Assembly: GCA_034008185.1 (NCBI GenBank)
Contig: CM067081.1
Span: 187,199,510-187,263,509 of the forward strand
Direction: 5' to 3'
Source: Gorsachius magnificus
Taxonomy: Eukaryota; Chordata; Aves; Pelecaniformes; Ardeidae
DNA length: 64,000 nt
Shown here: positions 34,677 to 48,900 of the stretch, piece by piece
Layout of the letters: each line of letters starts with the position of its first letter
Numbering within the stretch: position 1 is the first letter of the stretch
Notes under the pieces: model-generated
The model's input: only the letters and a program-made list of their open reading frames with translations
Databases searched by the model: none
What the model was told of the DNA's origin: nothing
Made by a program: the position numbers and the translations under genes

Positions 34677-37600
34677 CTACTAAGGAAGAGATGTCAGAAT
34701 CTCTATTATTTCAAAGTGCATCTTACTATATCTATTGCTGCTATACAAACAAGGTAGAGCCTATTTGATTATTATTGTTTGAGATTTCTTTGTTATAACC
34801 ATGACAAAATTAATCGCTATTTAATGAGGTTTTCTGAAAGGTGTTTAAAATATCAAAATTCTGAAACATGCTCATTAGCACTATTTGTAAGTAATTAAAA
34901 ATGATAGCTTATAAATAAGTTGTGACTGGATTCTAGAGCCATGTCAGAAATAGTGCCCAGATGACAGCTTGTCAGATAATTTCACGCTTGACATGTTGTC
35001 CCTGTTGATCACTAAATAGTGACATTTTATTATTTTCTTGAAAAAAGAAAGTTAAAATTTCTGCCATCACAAGTACTTTTTCCTTCCTTTTCTCTCTTAG
35101 ATCATGACACATTGACATTATCCACCTGAACACTAGAAAATCATCAATTACTCAGTCTGCGTCCCCCCAACTTCTTCATTATCAAATGCCACTGTTACAA
35201 TGTAAGAGAGCCATAAACTGAACAGAAAAGGTAACCCACATGCTCATGAAGCCTTAATTTTTCTCTCTTTGACAAAGACAGTAACATGATGAGCTATGGC
35301 ATTTCTGTGTAAAATTCTTTTTGGATTTGTAGCATGTCACATTGTATCAGTCAAGAGTCAACAAGTTTCTCACCACATCTCACCCATAGGGAAAGCTTGG
35401 GTGTTAGTTTTTGTTTTGCTTTGCTATTTTAAGAGTATGCCAAGGATCACAGTAAAGGTTCTGAAAATTCCTCAGCCTTCAAAGTGTAGTATAAAAATTG
35501 TCTTTAAAGTAGATATTCAGAAATATGAAGTGTCCTTTATTTTTTACAAATATGCCACCTGAAGAGCAGAGTGTTTAAAAATGTGCTTGCTAACAAAATG
35601 AGCAAAATTATCTTCGTTAACTATTTATTTCTTTTTCTACAGAAAGTCAGTCTGATGACAATAAAACAAATTAATGTTAAATGTCAAAATAAAAACAAGA
35701 GTATCTTTGTTTAAAAACAAAAACCAGATGATAAAAAAAATTTAAAACCTGGTCATTTTTTCATAATTTCTTGATTATGATTATAATGTTTAAGGCTTTC
35801 TAAGAGAACAATTCTTGCCATTGGTGTTTCCTAGAGAAAAAAAAGCTACCCAGATCTGATAATATATATCTCTGTTCTTTTTAAACAATGATACATGCTG
35901 CATATAAAAAGCCACCCTGAACTGTGAATTTCATAATGTCTTCATTTCAGATGTAATTTGAACACTGACTGGAGTCTGGAACCTTTCTTCAAACTGATTA
36001 GTAACTTATTTAAAAGCTAGTTGCAGTAACTTTGAGAGAGCCATTCCTGTAAACCAGTGCTATTCTTCATGTACCTGAACCTGACCCTAAGATTTATTAC
36101 ATTTCCTCTGTAAAGTTAGAGATTAACACTGCCCCAGATTTACAAAAGAATGTAAAATATGTGTACGACAAACTTCACCTCTTGAATCTAACTGGTTTCA
36201 ACTATTAATTTGTAGAGCAGTGTGAGCAGCAAGGCTTAACATTATTATTACTCTGCCATAAGTAGATGACAGTCTAGTGTTGCACTGCATTTTGCTTTTG
36301 ATGAGGACTATTCTTTCCAATAGGTATAATATGTAACAATACCAGAGCTTGTCATGACTTATCTGAGAAACATGAGAGCTTGCAGCAAATACATGAGAGT
36401 TATGAATGTCACTAGCACACAGGCACTGTTTTTCATGGTACTTAGTGAAGTGCTAGGTAAACATACTCCTACACATAGGAAAAAATAAATAGGAGGAAAA
36501 AATTTCGTGGAATTCTAGGTTTTCCAAGAAAAAAAACCCAATAACAAAAACAAACCCTCAAATATTTTGATTTCTGTTACAGAAATGCGAATGCTACTAA
36601 AAATTCTTTTCAGCATTAAAAAGTGTTGATGACCTGAGGGACTTGTTTAGAGAGCTTGTTTATCTACCAGAACAAAGCCTTATGCAAACAAGGAGGAACA
36701 TTTATTCCCTCTGAAATGTCTGAATCCCCTGTCCATTTATATAAGACAAGATATGAGTAGTGAGCAGCCAGTTGCCTCACAGGCATTAGACTCAGAGAGC
36801 TATTAGAATATAGTGCATACTACTGTAAAATTTACAAGCCTGACACAGAGCTTATTAGATTTAAGGGATATAATTTCGTTTGTTTCAGTGGACACTGGAT
36901 TTAACCCCATTGGTATGACCCAAAGTCTACTGAAGCATATGGAAAAAATACCCACAAAAGGAATCATATGCAGGTCCTATTCAGAGCTCCATGGGTGGAT
37001 GAAGAGAGAGATTCAAAGATTTTTGTTACTATTATCTTTGGCTTATACTCTTCAAGGGTACTTGGTTTTACATAGGAAAAGATCATTGGCAATCACTAGA
37101 GAAAAGTAATTTCTCTGTATTTGGAATACATGTTGCAATCTTGCCTTCTTTAGAGACTGCCTAGATGTCTCTGACCCAAAAAAGAGGTGCCTGCATGCTG
37201 GAGGGGTAACAAATCAAATACCTTAGGGTTTTTGATAGCCCCAAATTAACATAATTCAAGTCCTGAAATGAGACGCAAGAAAAAGACTGATTTAACTTGG
37301 CAATTAATACTTTGCACTGAAGTGCTCTGATGTCCAAAACACAAAAGTGAGAGAGCAGTGATTACTGATCAAGGTATTACCATTATACAGAGAATTTTAA
37401 AATATATATTAAATTTAGGAAATTAAAGTTAGAGGAGGTTAATTGAAATCTGATTTAATTGTTTGTTTACTAGACTTTCTCTCAACATACTCTTGAAATC
37501 CTGTGAGAAATCCAGCAAGCTTGAATTCTCCCAGCTAACCTGATAGCCTAAACTGAAAATCATGTTCAGATCTATAGACAACCAGTGCAAAGACATAGTG

Positions 37601-38377
37601 ATGCAGACCTGTAGTAAGCTGTATCAGTCTTCCCCATTTCTCTCTATTGACTGTAGAGGGAGGCTAGGCAACTGTGCTATTAATTTGGGTGTCTCTGTTC
37701 AAGGCTTACAATTAGATTTAAAAAATCTGGGCTTTTATACTGACTTAAAACCATGTAAATGTTCTCCATTAAAATCCATCTGTTCAAAAGATGTGTTTGA
37801 AATAAATGCAAGACATCATCTGACATTAAATTAGTTTCCTAAATGACTTGATACTAAATTTAGGGAGGACAACAGCAAAGCTCCCTTTGGATTTCACTGG
37901 CCCAGGACCAGTATAGAGTAACTGTAAGCTTTTCCCAGTTTCATTAATAATTTGTAGGGTTTTTTTCCTCAGAATATTCTCAGAAGTCATTCTTTTTATA
38001 CTGCAATGCTAAAGGAGAGCAGTAATAACTGCAGGTGCATTACTGAGCATAGGTTATGGGGTTTGAAATCTTAGTGACCTTGCATAGAATCGGTTTCCAA
38101 ATGCAATTCGTTAAATACCATTATATTACATGACAGCTCTGGGAGTGAGGGAATACGAGGAGAGTAAAGCCAAAGTCCCTTGGGGTAGTCAGATAAAATG
38201 TATCAGAACATGTCTAAATAACACATTTGTTACATCTAGTTTTGTTGCTTTAAAATGCTTTGCTCAGGAAGCTGCTAAGCTCAGTGGAAGAAATCACCTC
38301 ATCTCAGCCATCACAAAAGCATTGTTGTACTGCCTCTGTTCTAACCACGGCAACATACTGACACCAAAATATAAACT

Positions 38378-38405
38378 AAAAAAAAAAAAAAAAAAAAAAA
38401 AAAAA
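38378..38405. repeat. Poly(A) tract, 28 bases
   Basis: An uninterrupted run of 28 A, the longest homopolymer in the window. The preceding 250 bp (open from 38130) show no AATAAA and no recognisable retrocopied gene, so a processed pseudogene is possible but unsupported. Confidence 0.97.
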
Positions 38406-39767
38406 GATACAAAGCTAGATTAAAAAACTTCATTTCAGAATTAAACATAATGCATTAAAAACAAAGACTTCATAGCTATCATTAAATCACCCATTTTCCT
38501 CTTTTTAAAAAACTGTCAATTTAACCTCAGCTCCCAGGTTTTCTTCTTTAGATTCCACTTTCAGTGCAGTAGATATGCCATGTTTTCTCTATGGGACCAC
38601 ATCTGAAATGAGTCAGTCACTCTATACTACTCACAGTCAAAAGAACTTCATCTAAAAGTACTTTAAGATTGGATCTTTTGTGTGAAGCCCAAGCAATCTG
38701 CAGGCAGTGAAGAATAAAAATATATTGAGGATTCACTGCCAGAGACGCAATCGTGAGATGCAGAAATAATTGCTGGAAAATGTCAGAAGCTGTTGTGCCA
38801 GGGAAAGTTTGGGTTTCATCTGCTTTTAGAGGATTCTCTGTGTCCAGCCTACATACTAAATTTATATGCCAGGGTACACAGATAGTAAAAAAGTATCATA
38901 CACAAAAATTCATCAAGAACTGTTTCAACATAAGAAATGGCTGGTTTGTTATGGAAAAAAAAAAGCATAGCTAATAAAGATATATTTGTTTTTCATTTTT
39001 AGATACGTGATAAAGTCACTGTCAACTTCCTAGTTGACAATGGAGCCTAGTTTTACTCCAGCTTCGTTAACAGGTAGTGCTTGTACTCATTTATAGTTAT
39101 AATTGTGGTGTATGGTTATATTAAGCTAATAGGGACTATAAGTTTAATTTTTCACAATATTTTTTATGTTTAAGTAAACTAGAGGTTTCTATTTTCAGAT
39201 TGAAATAGAAAAAACAAGAGAAACTGAGAAAAAAAGAAGTGGTTCTACTTAAAGATTGGGACTCTCTTTCTGCAGATAGTGCATGAATATTTTCTCTGAA
39301 ATGAAGTGCCCCTTCTTGCACTTTATACTGTTCCATGAATTACAGAAGAATCCACACTGGCTGTGTATGTTATTTTAGAAGAGTACTACTCTCCTTAGAA
39401 GCAGACTGAATTAAGGAAAACGAATCATCTGATCAGTAGTCACTTGTACCATCATAGACTTGCCCCAGGGAAAAATTAGAGTTCAACTTGAAAATTAGCT
39501 TGAGAAATAAGCTTTCAGAAATAGATGTTAAGCCAGGTTAAAAAGGATTAGGACACTATTTCCATTAAAACAACAACAATGATCAAGCAGACCAACAACT
39601 GAGACTTTTACAGCTAATTGGAACAAATTACAAAGATACAGTTCCTAGAACACAGTAGCCTTTCCAACTGAAGATCAAAGAAAGACTTGTACTGGCTTGT
39701 ACTGGAAGGAGCTTCAGATTTTCAGGTGATTTACTATTTTATTACTAAGGCATCAGCACACCCTAAA

Positions 39768-39770
<3 letters not shown>

Positions 39771-39804
<34 letters not shown>
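39771..39804. repeat. (CA)17 microsatellite
   Basis: An uninterrupted dinucleotide repeat of 17 units, long enough to be polymorphic. Confidence 0.98.
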
Positions 39805-39808
<4 letters not shown>

Positions 39809-42800
39809 TAAAATAATCCACCTAGTAGGTCACCAACCTTGATACCTACAGAAGCCGGACATTTTTAAAGAGCAGTAAGAGTTAAGATGTTAAAGACTAT
39901 AGAAAGACTGGCACTGTCCAGAGGATCCAGTGCAGATCCTCAGAGTTCCTCAGCTGGGGAAGCCTCAACTTTTCGCTAAAAGCAGACTGCACAGCAAGAA
40001 AGCTATCACGTTTCATGCATCAGGGAGTTCTCCGTTTAACAGTGCTACTCATCTCTTCAAGGAGGCACTAGTTTTAGGATAACTTCAAGATGCTGTTCCA
40101 TCTGCAAATTAAATTGCACTTCTTATTTCACAAATACCAAGAACGAAGTAGAAGGCACCTTAACTTCTTCACTTTCTATTTAACGTCACTTTTGCTGCAA
40201 AGAGGCACGCAATCCACAGCTTTCTTCTTGTGCCTGAGTGTTTTTATTTTTGATCTTTTTTAATACACTTTAATAACAATCAGTCTATAAAGGCCAATTT
40301 CTTAGAGTAAAGATGACTGACATCTCTAGACTCAACAAACCTCAGCCTAACAAATTGCATGACTGCAAACTCTATCATTTCCTATGTACCTCCACATCAT
40401 CCACTTTCACGTTGTCCCTGCTTGCATCTTCATTGGGAACACAGCTTTGCTCTTATACAGAGGAAAGTGTGACAATATATTCAGGAGCCCATGAATGCGT
40501 GCTCATTGCATCCATAGTAAAACAGCTGTCCAGCTAAATTTATGATTAAACACCTTTAGCTATCATTTCTCCAAGAACAATCTTGGAAACTTTTGTGTCT
40601 CTCGGGACTAAACAAACCTTCAGTTCCAGAGAAATTCTGAGTGTCCCTGGAGACACTAATAAAATCATGATTTCTATTAAGCAAAGACAAGGCTTAAGTG
40701 ATATCATTCCTTAAGATACAAACTACAGCTAGGATTAAAAAAGAAAATGACTCGATTCTCCTTTTATCTAATCTCTTGGTTTTATCTGTCATTGAACTAT
40801 GCACCCTTCCAAATTAATTTTAAGTTTTAAAAATAAAGCACTATTTCAGTAGATTTGCTAGATTCAGATTCAACACTTTTATAGCAAGGTGATGAAGAAG
40901 GTCTACGTATAAAAAGAGGTTCTATTAGAAATGTTTTCTTACAAGCATTTAGAATATTAGATCTTGCATCTCTATACCTAGAGGCAAGAAACAGTAGCTA
41001 TTACACTGGCTAAATCATAAAGTATTATGAAATGCACTATATTGTAGTAAACATTAATATTTTCTTTTTTATTTTAAACTATCATGCAAAACTAAAAGCT
41101 CTTTTTTTTTCCCTAAACTGCAGGAGAGCATCCTTTCCCTTGTCAAAGCAAAGCACCTTTAAATAGTAATGTCATATTGAAATCTTAATGCCAGTGTTGC
41201 TAGTTAATATGCAACTGGTGGCCATCTGACTGCTGATATGAAGCCAGTTGCAGTATGCCTAATAAGGACTGATCAAAGTTATTACAGTTTCCTAAATTAA
41301 TTTTATAGAAACTGCAGGGGGGAAAAAAGTATTAAAAATAAATTTCCAGAATATCTGCAAACACTAATAATATGTTTTTAAACAAAATCCCACAAACTCA
41401 TGCAGTAGGTTCAGTACATCCAGCCCCCTCTCATTTCACAGAGCAGAGAGAGATCCAATCAAACTTGGTAGTCCAGGAGCGGATTTTGCAACCATGTGGC
41501 CATGACAGAATCATATGACTCTCAAGTGTATACCATAACAGCTGCTAATTGCCAATGTGGGATTTAATTAAATATCGCAGGATTTTTTTTACAGACAGAA
41601 GCAAGCCTGTGTAAATCAATACCAGATAATCAAAGTCATCAGGCCAATAAGAAACTGATATTGTCCCCATTTAGTGGCCTCTAATATGTGTCTTGAAGTT
41701 TCTGTTCTCTAATACAATAAAAAGAACATCTTTTTCTTTGCCTGAAACACTGAAAATGACAAACTACAGCAAGCAAAAAAAGAGCATGAAATAAAGAGAA
41801 TACAGCAATATATAAAAGAAGATAATTTCTCAAGGAACAGTATGCAATCTTGTGCCTTTTGACAACTCAAATAATTTTGAACAATGAGTAATTTATGACC
41901 ATGAAAGGGCAAGCACTTGCCTTCATTCATTTATTTGTTTTATTCCCCATAGGATACAGCAAATAAATAAAATTACTTCTAAAAAGTAATTTTCTATTGT
42001 TATCATTTATGCCTTGAGGAAAAGAATCTTAAAATCCTTTAGCTGATGAGCAAACCCACTTACTGTCATACATTCCTCTCTTTTTTCATTTTTCATAATA
42101 AATTCAATTTTTTTTTTTTGTGATGCCACAGGTGTTCTAAAGAAAAGTAGTATTAACAGGCTGATTGTGACACAGATTTAGATTTTTAAGATTCTTTAAT
42201 TCATTAAAGCTGGGGGATTTGGACAGCAATAAATACTTTCTTGTCCTATTCAGTTTGGAAATAAGTACTGCGTATCCTGGAAAGCAGGATCAATCCAAAA
42301 GCATTTAAAAAAATCTTGAAAGTTATTAAAAATGTAAACAATTAGCAACTTGTGTGTAATTCAAGTTATATGAGGTTAATCAGCAGAATCCAAATGTAGA
42401 GCTATTTCCACAGTGACTCATTGCATATTAATTAACATGGTCGAATATTTGGTATTTTATTTTAGCAGCATCACAACAAAGCATAAGCAGTGCAACCTGG
42501 CACAACAACCTAAATCCAATTAAAGCATTCAGGAATATAGTTTCATAATTTGACAAAAATAAATACAAGACACAATGTCTGCGTTATAGCTAACTCTAGG
42601 CACTAACTACTTAGTCTTGACTCCCTTTGCTGTTGATGGTGGCAGAGGTTAGGATCCTGCTGAACCATTGTATACAGAATCCCTTTATCTTTCTCTTTTC
42701 CATTGACCATAGATGCACCCTAAAGAGATTATCCTAGAGTTAGCCTTTGGGAATACCCACCAATACCTTTTTAAGCCAATTTTCCAAGCAGGTGATTACA

Positions 42801-44049
42801 GATAGAGGTTCAGGTGTTCTTATACATTGTATGCTATGCAAATGTAGAAAAGATAAAAATATATATTGTGGAAAGATAAGGTAGATAACTGCCTAGATAT
42901 ACTACTCCTAAACATTGGCTGTGGCCATAAGGGACTAGATATCCAGGAGCAAGTAAATCAGACCTGCTGGTTTTGGAAAAATCACGTTACTGCTTGATGA
43001 ATGCAGGCATTCAGGAAGGAAACTGTTGATCTTCATTTACTCATGGTTAATACACATCCTCACAAACTCTCTGTGCAGGTTCTGTTACATTCAGTAGTTC
43101 TTCTGTGCCAGTTTTCCCTAAAGCTGATTATTTTCCAAGTATTGTTCACCTACTCTTCTATATCAGGCTATTACAATTTACCATGTGTAGGCCAGTTCTT
43201 GAAAATCAGTCAAAGCTGAAATGTGCAGAAACCATACGTGATCCTTATACATAGCAGTAGATTAATCTGAAGTAAGTACATGCTATTTTCATATTGTGTT
43301 ATCCTTGGGATCCTGTTTATCTATGATTGCAGTTAAAAGTATGGGTTAGCATTCATAAACCTAGAAATGTTCTTGGGATGCAGCAATTTTAGCTGCCGCC
43401 TCTCTCTACACTTCTCACAACTGTTGCAATTCATTGATGATTTTACCATCTGTCTCAAAAACTAAAATACTTGGTTTAAATATATAAAAGCCAGACAGGC
43501 AACTCCATTATTACATGCAAAGGCTTCTCTAGCACTGTAAACACAAGCTTAAAACTTCCCACTGCCTTTGTAGTTCTACCTGTGTTAAGGATTGTGAGAC
43601 TAGAACAGGCTTGGCATCAGAATGGCTTAATCTAGGTTTTGTCATGGCAGTTCAAATTACTTCACAATGCCTCCAGAATTATGTCAAGCTTCTTTCCAAA
43701 GGAACTGCCTTACTGGTTGATACATCCCATTGAGATATTTTAAAAAAAAAGCTGGGAATTAAATCATCAGTAGCTATCCATCTTACTGCTGATTAATTTT
43801 TGGCTGAAATAAAAAAAGATTCTCTATATGTGAACCCCTTTGCTGCTGTCCCATCTACATAGAGCTTTGTCTTCTTAATTCAGTCCTATAGGTCTGTTAG
43901 GTTAGAGAAACCCTTATCATCATATTCCTATTCTTATATGTTGTACACAAGATTTGATCAATGCAATATCTGACAGCCAATCTATATACTGAATGTTTTT
44001 GCTTTTGGATACTTGGGATAAAGTCGGTTTCTTCTTTGTTTCTCCTTCC

Positions 44050-44068
44050 TTTTTTTTTTTTTTTTTTT
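44050..44068. repeat. Poly(T) tract, 19 bases
   Basis: An uninterrupted run of 19 T following a short pyrimidine-rich TCTCCTTCC. No associated element was recognised. Confidence 0.96.
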
Positions 44069-45926
44069 GATGGTGTAATATATCATTTCATTTTCTGCTA
44101 TAATGTTCTTCATTCCAGAATTTTATCCCTAATTCCTCTCATTAAGTTCGTTATAAATATTAAGGAATAGGCATATTTGAATTTGATTATATTAGCACTT
44201 TTTACTGTATTGTGTTACCCTGATATATTTAATTCTCTATTATCTAAAACATGACCGCCGTGCTCTAAGTCAGCTAAGTATAATCTGAAAAGAAATCAAA
44301 GCAATCAAACCTGCAAGACTCCTGAAGTGTCATTTCTCTTAACAACTCTATTTTGTACAAATTTTCAATGTAACACTGGGCATTAAAGCATACATAACTT
44401 TTATACATCATTTTACCACTTGATGGGCAGTTATGATACAGTGTGCCAAATAGAGGGATAACACTGTGTGGAAAATATCTATAGCATTTGTCAGTGATCT
44501 TGTTCTAGCAGCACAGAAATGCAATCTAAACTCCTACATCACGACCTGACAAAAATACATTCAATTCAATTTTAGAATAAATTGTTTCTGGAATAAGATT
44601 ATCTGCCACATTTCAGCTCAGAAACATTTCTTGACATCCAAATTCCATCTTTTCACAAACAGGCATTCTGAGTAAGTTTGGCAGGCTTTTAATTACAGAA
44701 GCACAGATATGCCTCTAAAATAAAAGTTTTCAGTATTCAAACTTTGCAGGGACCACTTCATTTAAGACTCTGAGGGTGATATCAAATCTGAAATGACAGT
44801 TATGATTTTCAGGCATATTTCCCTCTATAACACATACATTTTTCACACTTTAAAAAAATGCAGGCACAGTTACAGCTGCTGCCTACTGATCTATGTGCAT
44901 TGAGCAGCACATCAACATATTCAGCTTATCGGAACCATTTTCAAGAGCATGTTTGTCAAGCAAAACTATCTCAAAGCATTAGGGAACTGACGTCTCAGTT
45001 GGATTACTTCGCTAACTCTTCTATAATAGCATAGAAGGGTTATTTTAACTGAGACTATGCAAACAAAACCAAAAAATTCTCACAGACTGTTAAGCGACTC
45101 AGAAACCTCAACACTCTGAAACCTAAAATTGTTTCAGGCTTGAGGTTCAATGTGCAAATAAAATCAAGAGCTAGTCAGAATACAACAGCAGGAAGAAAAT
45201 TATAAGCTTTGATACTGGCCTGTTTCCAAAGTACAGGCCATATCTCAAACTACAGATGGGCATTTTTATGCAGAAAAAAATACAATAAAATACTAATAAT
45301 TCCTATATTTTTATAGTGATATTCCTCAGTGAGTTACAGAAAGCTTCATAAGATGGTATCATTATGCTCACATTGTAGGTGTGGAAATGGGCACAACAGG
45401 GCTCTCCTGAGCTTTAAGAAAATACATCTAATAATCAGAAAACACTGATTGTCATGTAGAGACCAGATCTGTTCATTTGTCACACTAGCTTGGCTCCAGA
45501 CAAAATTGTCTCCTCATATATGACTTTCAGCTTGAGGGCAGCTGGAAAACAAATTCATTATAATAATGATCTCTCTGTTGGTCAACCTTTTAGACCTCTG
45601 ATGCCTGAACCTAAAATCCAGTGTGCTAAGGGCTGTGCTTGCCTAAGGAAAAGACAACTTTTCCTGAATTGCTTTGAAATGTCATATAAGCACAGGCAAA
45701 ACCAATAGACTGGTAATTTCACTCTTTACTATGCATTGTTAAAAGAACTTACAGCATTCCCATGGCCTGCACAAGAACAGAACAAGTGACATATCTATGA
45801 AATGTTTTATATTAGGCTTGTCTAGCCCTTCCTGACTAAGCTCTGTCTAGCAGACCAACTCCTTTCCTCAAATTCAGTAGCCAAGCAAGATTAAGAGACC
45901 TTGAGGAAACAAGATGAGACATCCAG

Positions 45927-45959
45927 AAAAATAAAAATAAAAAAATATAAAAATAAAAA
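45927..45959. repeat. A-rich AAAAAT-type simple repeat
   Basis: Irregular AAAAT/AAAAAT units. No tail-bearing element is seen on either side. Confidence 0.9.
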
Positions 45960-48900
45960 GCACAAAAGTGTGAATCCTTTTTCCACTGGTGTTTGTGGAA
46001 AAACTGAGCAATTTCAGTGAAGGCCAGAGTTTTGCCAAGGTTCAAAGGAAGCAATCGTTTTGACTGGACTGTGACCAAGTAAAGAGTCTTGCTAACTTCT
46101 ACGGCACCAGCCAATTTTAGAAGGGGTAAAGCAATTGACATTTCCCATTTATGGAATATAAAATCTGAGGACAAGGACCCATATGAGTTCACCTTTTTCC
46201 ATGACTGCCAAGTTGTTCTGATAAAAAGTATTTCAGCAAAAGCTTCTGCGCTTTCTTAAGTATTTGAAGCCCCTCAGCTGTGGCTCTGGTTGGCCTTTAC
46301 TTAGCACAAATTACTCCAATTGTTGTGCTGCCATGTAGAGAAGATTGGCTCCAAATTAGTGTCTTCTGATATGAGACACCAGCAAAATCAATTGCTCAGT
46401 GCATTCATAATGACCTCCCACTCCTTTGAGCTTTAAAATTCCAAAACTGCCATGAATACCTGAAGGAGTTTTACGTACATAAGGAATGCATTCAACTACC
46501 CTACCACACACTTACATAATTCCCAGTTGAATCGGAGGATTGTATCATGCATGTTATTAAGAAAATAATCTCACAAGTATTTCAAAGGGCCAGATTCCCT
46601 TCTCAGAGTTGGCAGCAAATAAAGATAGCCAACAGAAAATGCTAAGCCCAGGAGTCCCTTTACCCCTGTTGTAATTAGAGACCTACATATTCGGGAAAAA
46701 CTCAGACAGCTGATGTCATAAATAAAGATACCTAGAAAGAGATGAAAAGAGATGAATAGACATGCCTCATACATAACCCCTGTATGTGATGAGAGCACTA
46801 GACTTGAAAGCAAGATGGCTTTGCGCCGCCAGGAGATTCAACCTGCATCAGGCACATCTGGAGGCTCTCCTTCTCCAAAGGGCTACAGCTGCACTGTGCT
46901 AACCCACTGAAAGTGAGCATCACTGTGGAAAGAAAGATACAAAGATTCCCATGGCCACAGAAAGAACCTGCCTGTGAACCTGCCTCCGAAGAAGAGACAT
47001 TAAACTGAAGATTGGCTACAGAAAGCAGAAATATTGCAGAAGACAGGGAGCAGCAGCCAGGGTTATGCAGCACACCTGTGGGAGCTCTGAGTCACCAGGT
47101 TATGTACAGGCATGCCAATGGGAACATCCACACGCCCCACCACCAGAAGTTTTTGGAAGAAATCTGCTACAGTAAGTAGCCAGTTGTTTTTATATTAAAA
47201 TCTGAGGTTTAGATACCTGAATGCCATTTAATTTCTGCCCTAGGGATCCTTTTCAGGATCTGTACCACAAGGAGCAAATATATTTTGTGCTTGTTATGAA
47301 TCTAATAAATACACAGTAATTGCATTTCCCCAATAAAATTATCAATTGGGGGGAAAATTATAATAATTTGTGACTTTGTTTAACTAAGACCAGGACACAA
47401 CAGTGTGAGTTGTGCACATCCCCACCCATTTCAGTAAGGCTTCCCATAAGCGGCTGTTACCCTCCTGCTTGGAGTAAATCACAGGGCCAAGATCAAACAG
47501 TCTAAACAGCTTCACTGATTACGCACATATCGCAAGCGTAAGCACAAATAAAAAAGTGGGAGAAAAAAAACTACCTATTTTTTTTTCCTACTAATCTTAA
47601 ACACAGACTAAGACTAGCATTTTTAGGGAGAGATTTCATTTCCAGACTATAGTGAACTAATAATGAAGTTTCCATAATGATTTTAACCAGCTCTTTTCCA
47701 ATACACATCATATTATAATGTGAACAATAAATGCTTTTATTAACAAGCAGATGAGCCTGTCATTCCTTTGCCAAGTAAGGATTCTCTCATAATTAGAAAT
47801 TGCACATTCCCTAGAAGCAAAACTCTTACTGAGTACACAGCTGCAGGGAGCCTCTGTTGTGGCTGCACCCTGCTTCCCTCAGAAGAGGTCCCCGTGGTGT
47901 AGAAATTATTTCCAGCAGTGTTATAGAAATAAATGCAGAGTAGATTTTAAATATATTTCTAGCTTTTATTTTGAAACAAGTTATGTACTGAGAGTGCAGT
48001 TACAAACAGATTCCACCCATCCTTTTCTCTTTGGCCCTAAGTTTAGCAGCAGTACATGCGATTGAAACTGAAAGGGGCAATTGATAGAAAAAAGTAAACA
48101 AACCAAAAAACAATGAAAATATGTTTGAATTAAAGTGGATGCAAAGCAGTTTCAAGGGTAAGGATAATTTTTGTAAAAGATATCTCAGCGTACAGCAATG
48201 GCATTATAACTAATGGAAGGACTTCAGGCAAACACACCCCTCCTTTCAGGAGGGTTCTCCTGAACCTTCTGTCCTCCCACTCTACGAAACCTAAGAATAA
48301 CTCTGTCATAATGTTTGCTTAAACCAATTCCCTCATATCTATCTTATCTAACAAGGGCTACATCAGCTTCCTTTTTTTTTTCTTCTTTTTTTTTAATAAA
48401 AATTTGCTCCCAAGCTGGTATGTAAAGGGGGCTTAATAGCCCACGGCCATTGAAACAACTTTTGGGCCAAATGGTCTACCTAAACTCTTCTGATACCCTT
48501 CAGGCCAGACAGACCACCCTGGCTTTTAGCTAGAGATTTCTGCTTTTTGCACCCTATCATGTTTGCAGCTCTCCAACACCTTACCAACTCCCACTCAGCA
48601 AAGTGGCAACAAAATGCTCAATGTTGAGACAATCTGGAGATTTTCCCTTGCTTGTCACAAAGTTTGTTGAATTTTAAAGTGTAAATCCTTCTTTTCAAAC
48701 ACTTGGGAAACTCAACTGATTTGCTGCCCACTAAGGTCTATCTCATTATATACAAATGTCTATTTCTAGACTCTAATGTGAGCACATTTGCAAGGTAACG
48801 TGAATCACACAGAATCTACAGCTATATTTCTCTATTCACAATGCTGTCAACTTGAATTTTATATCAAGGAAGAGTGCTGTGAATATGATCAAGAAGGTCA

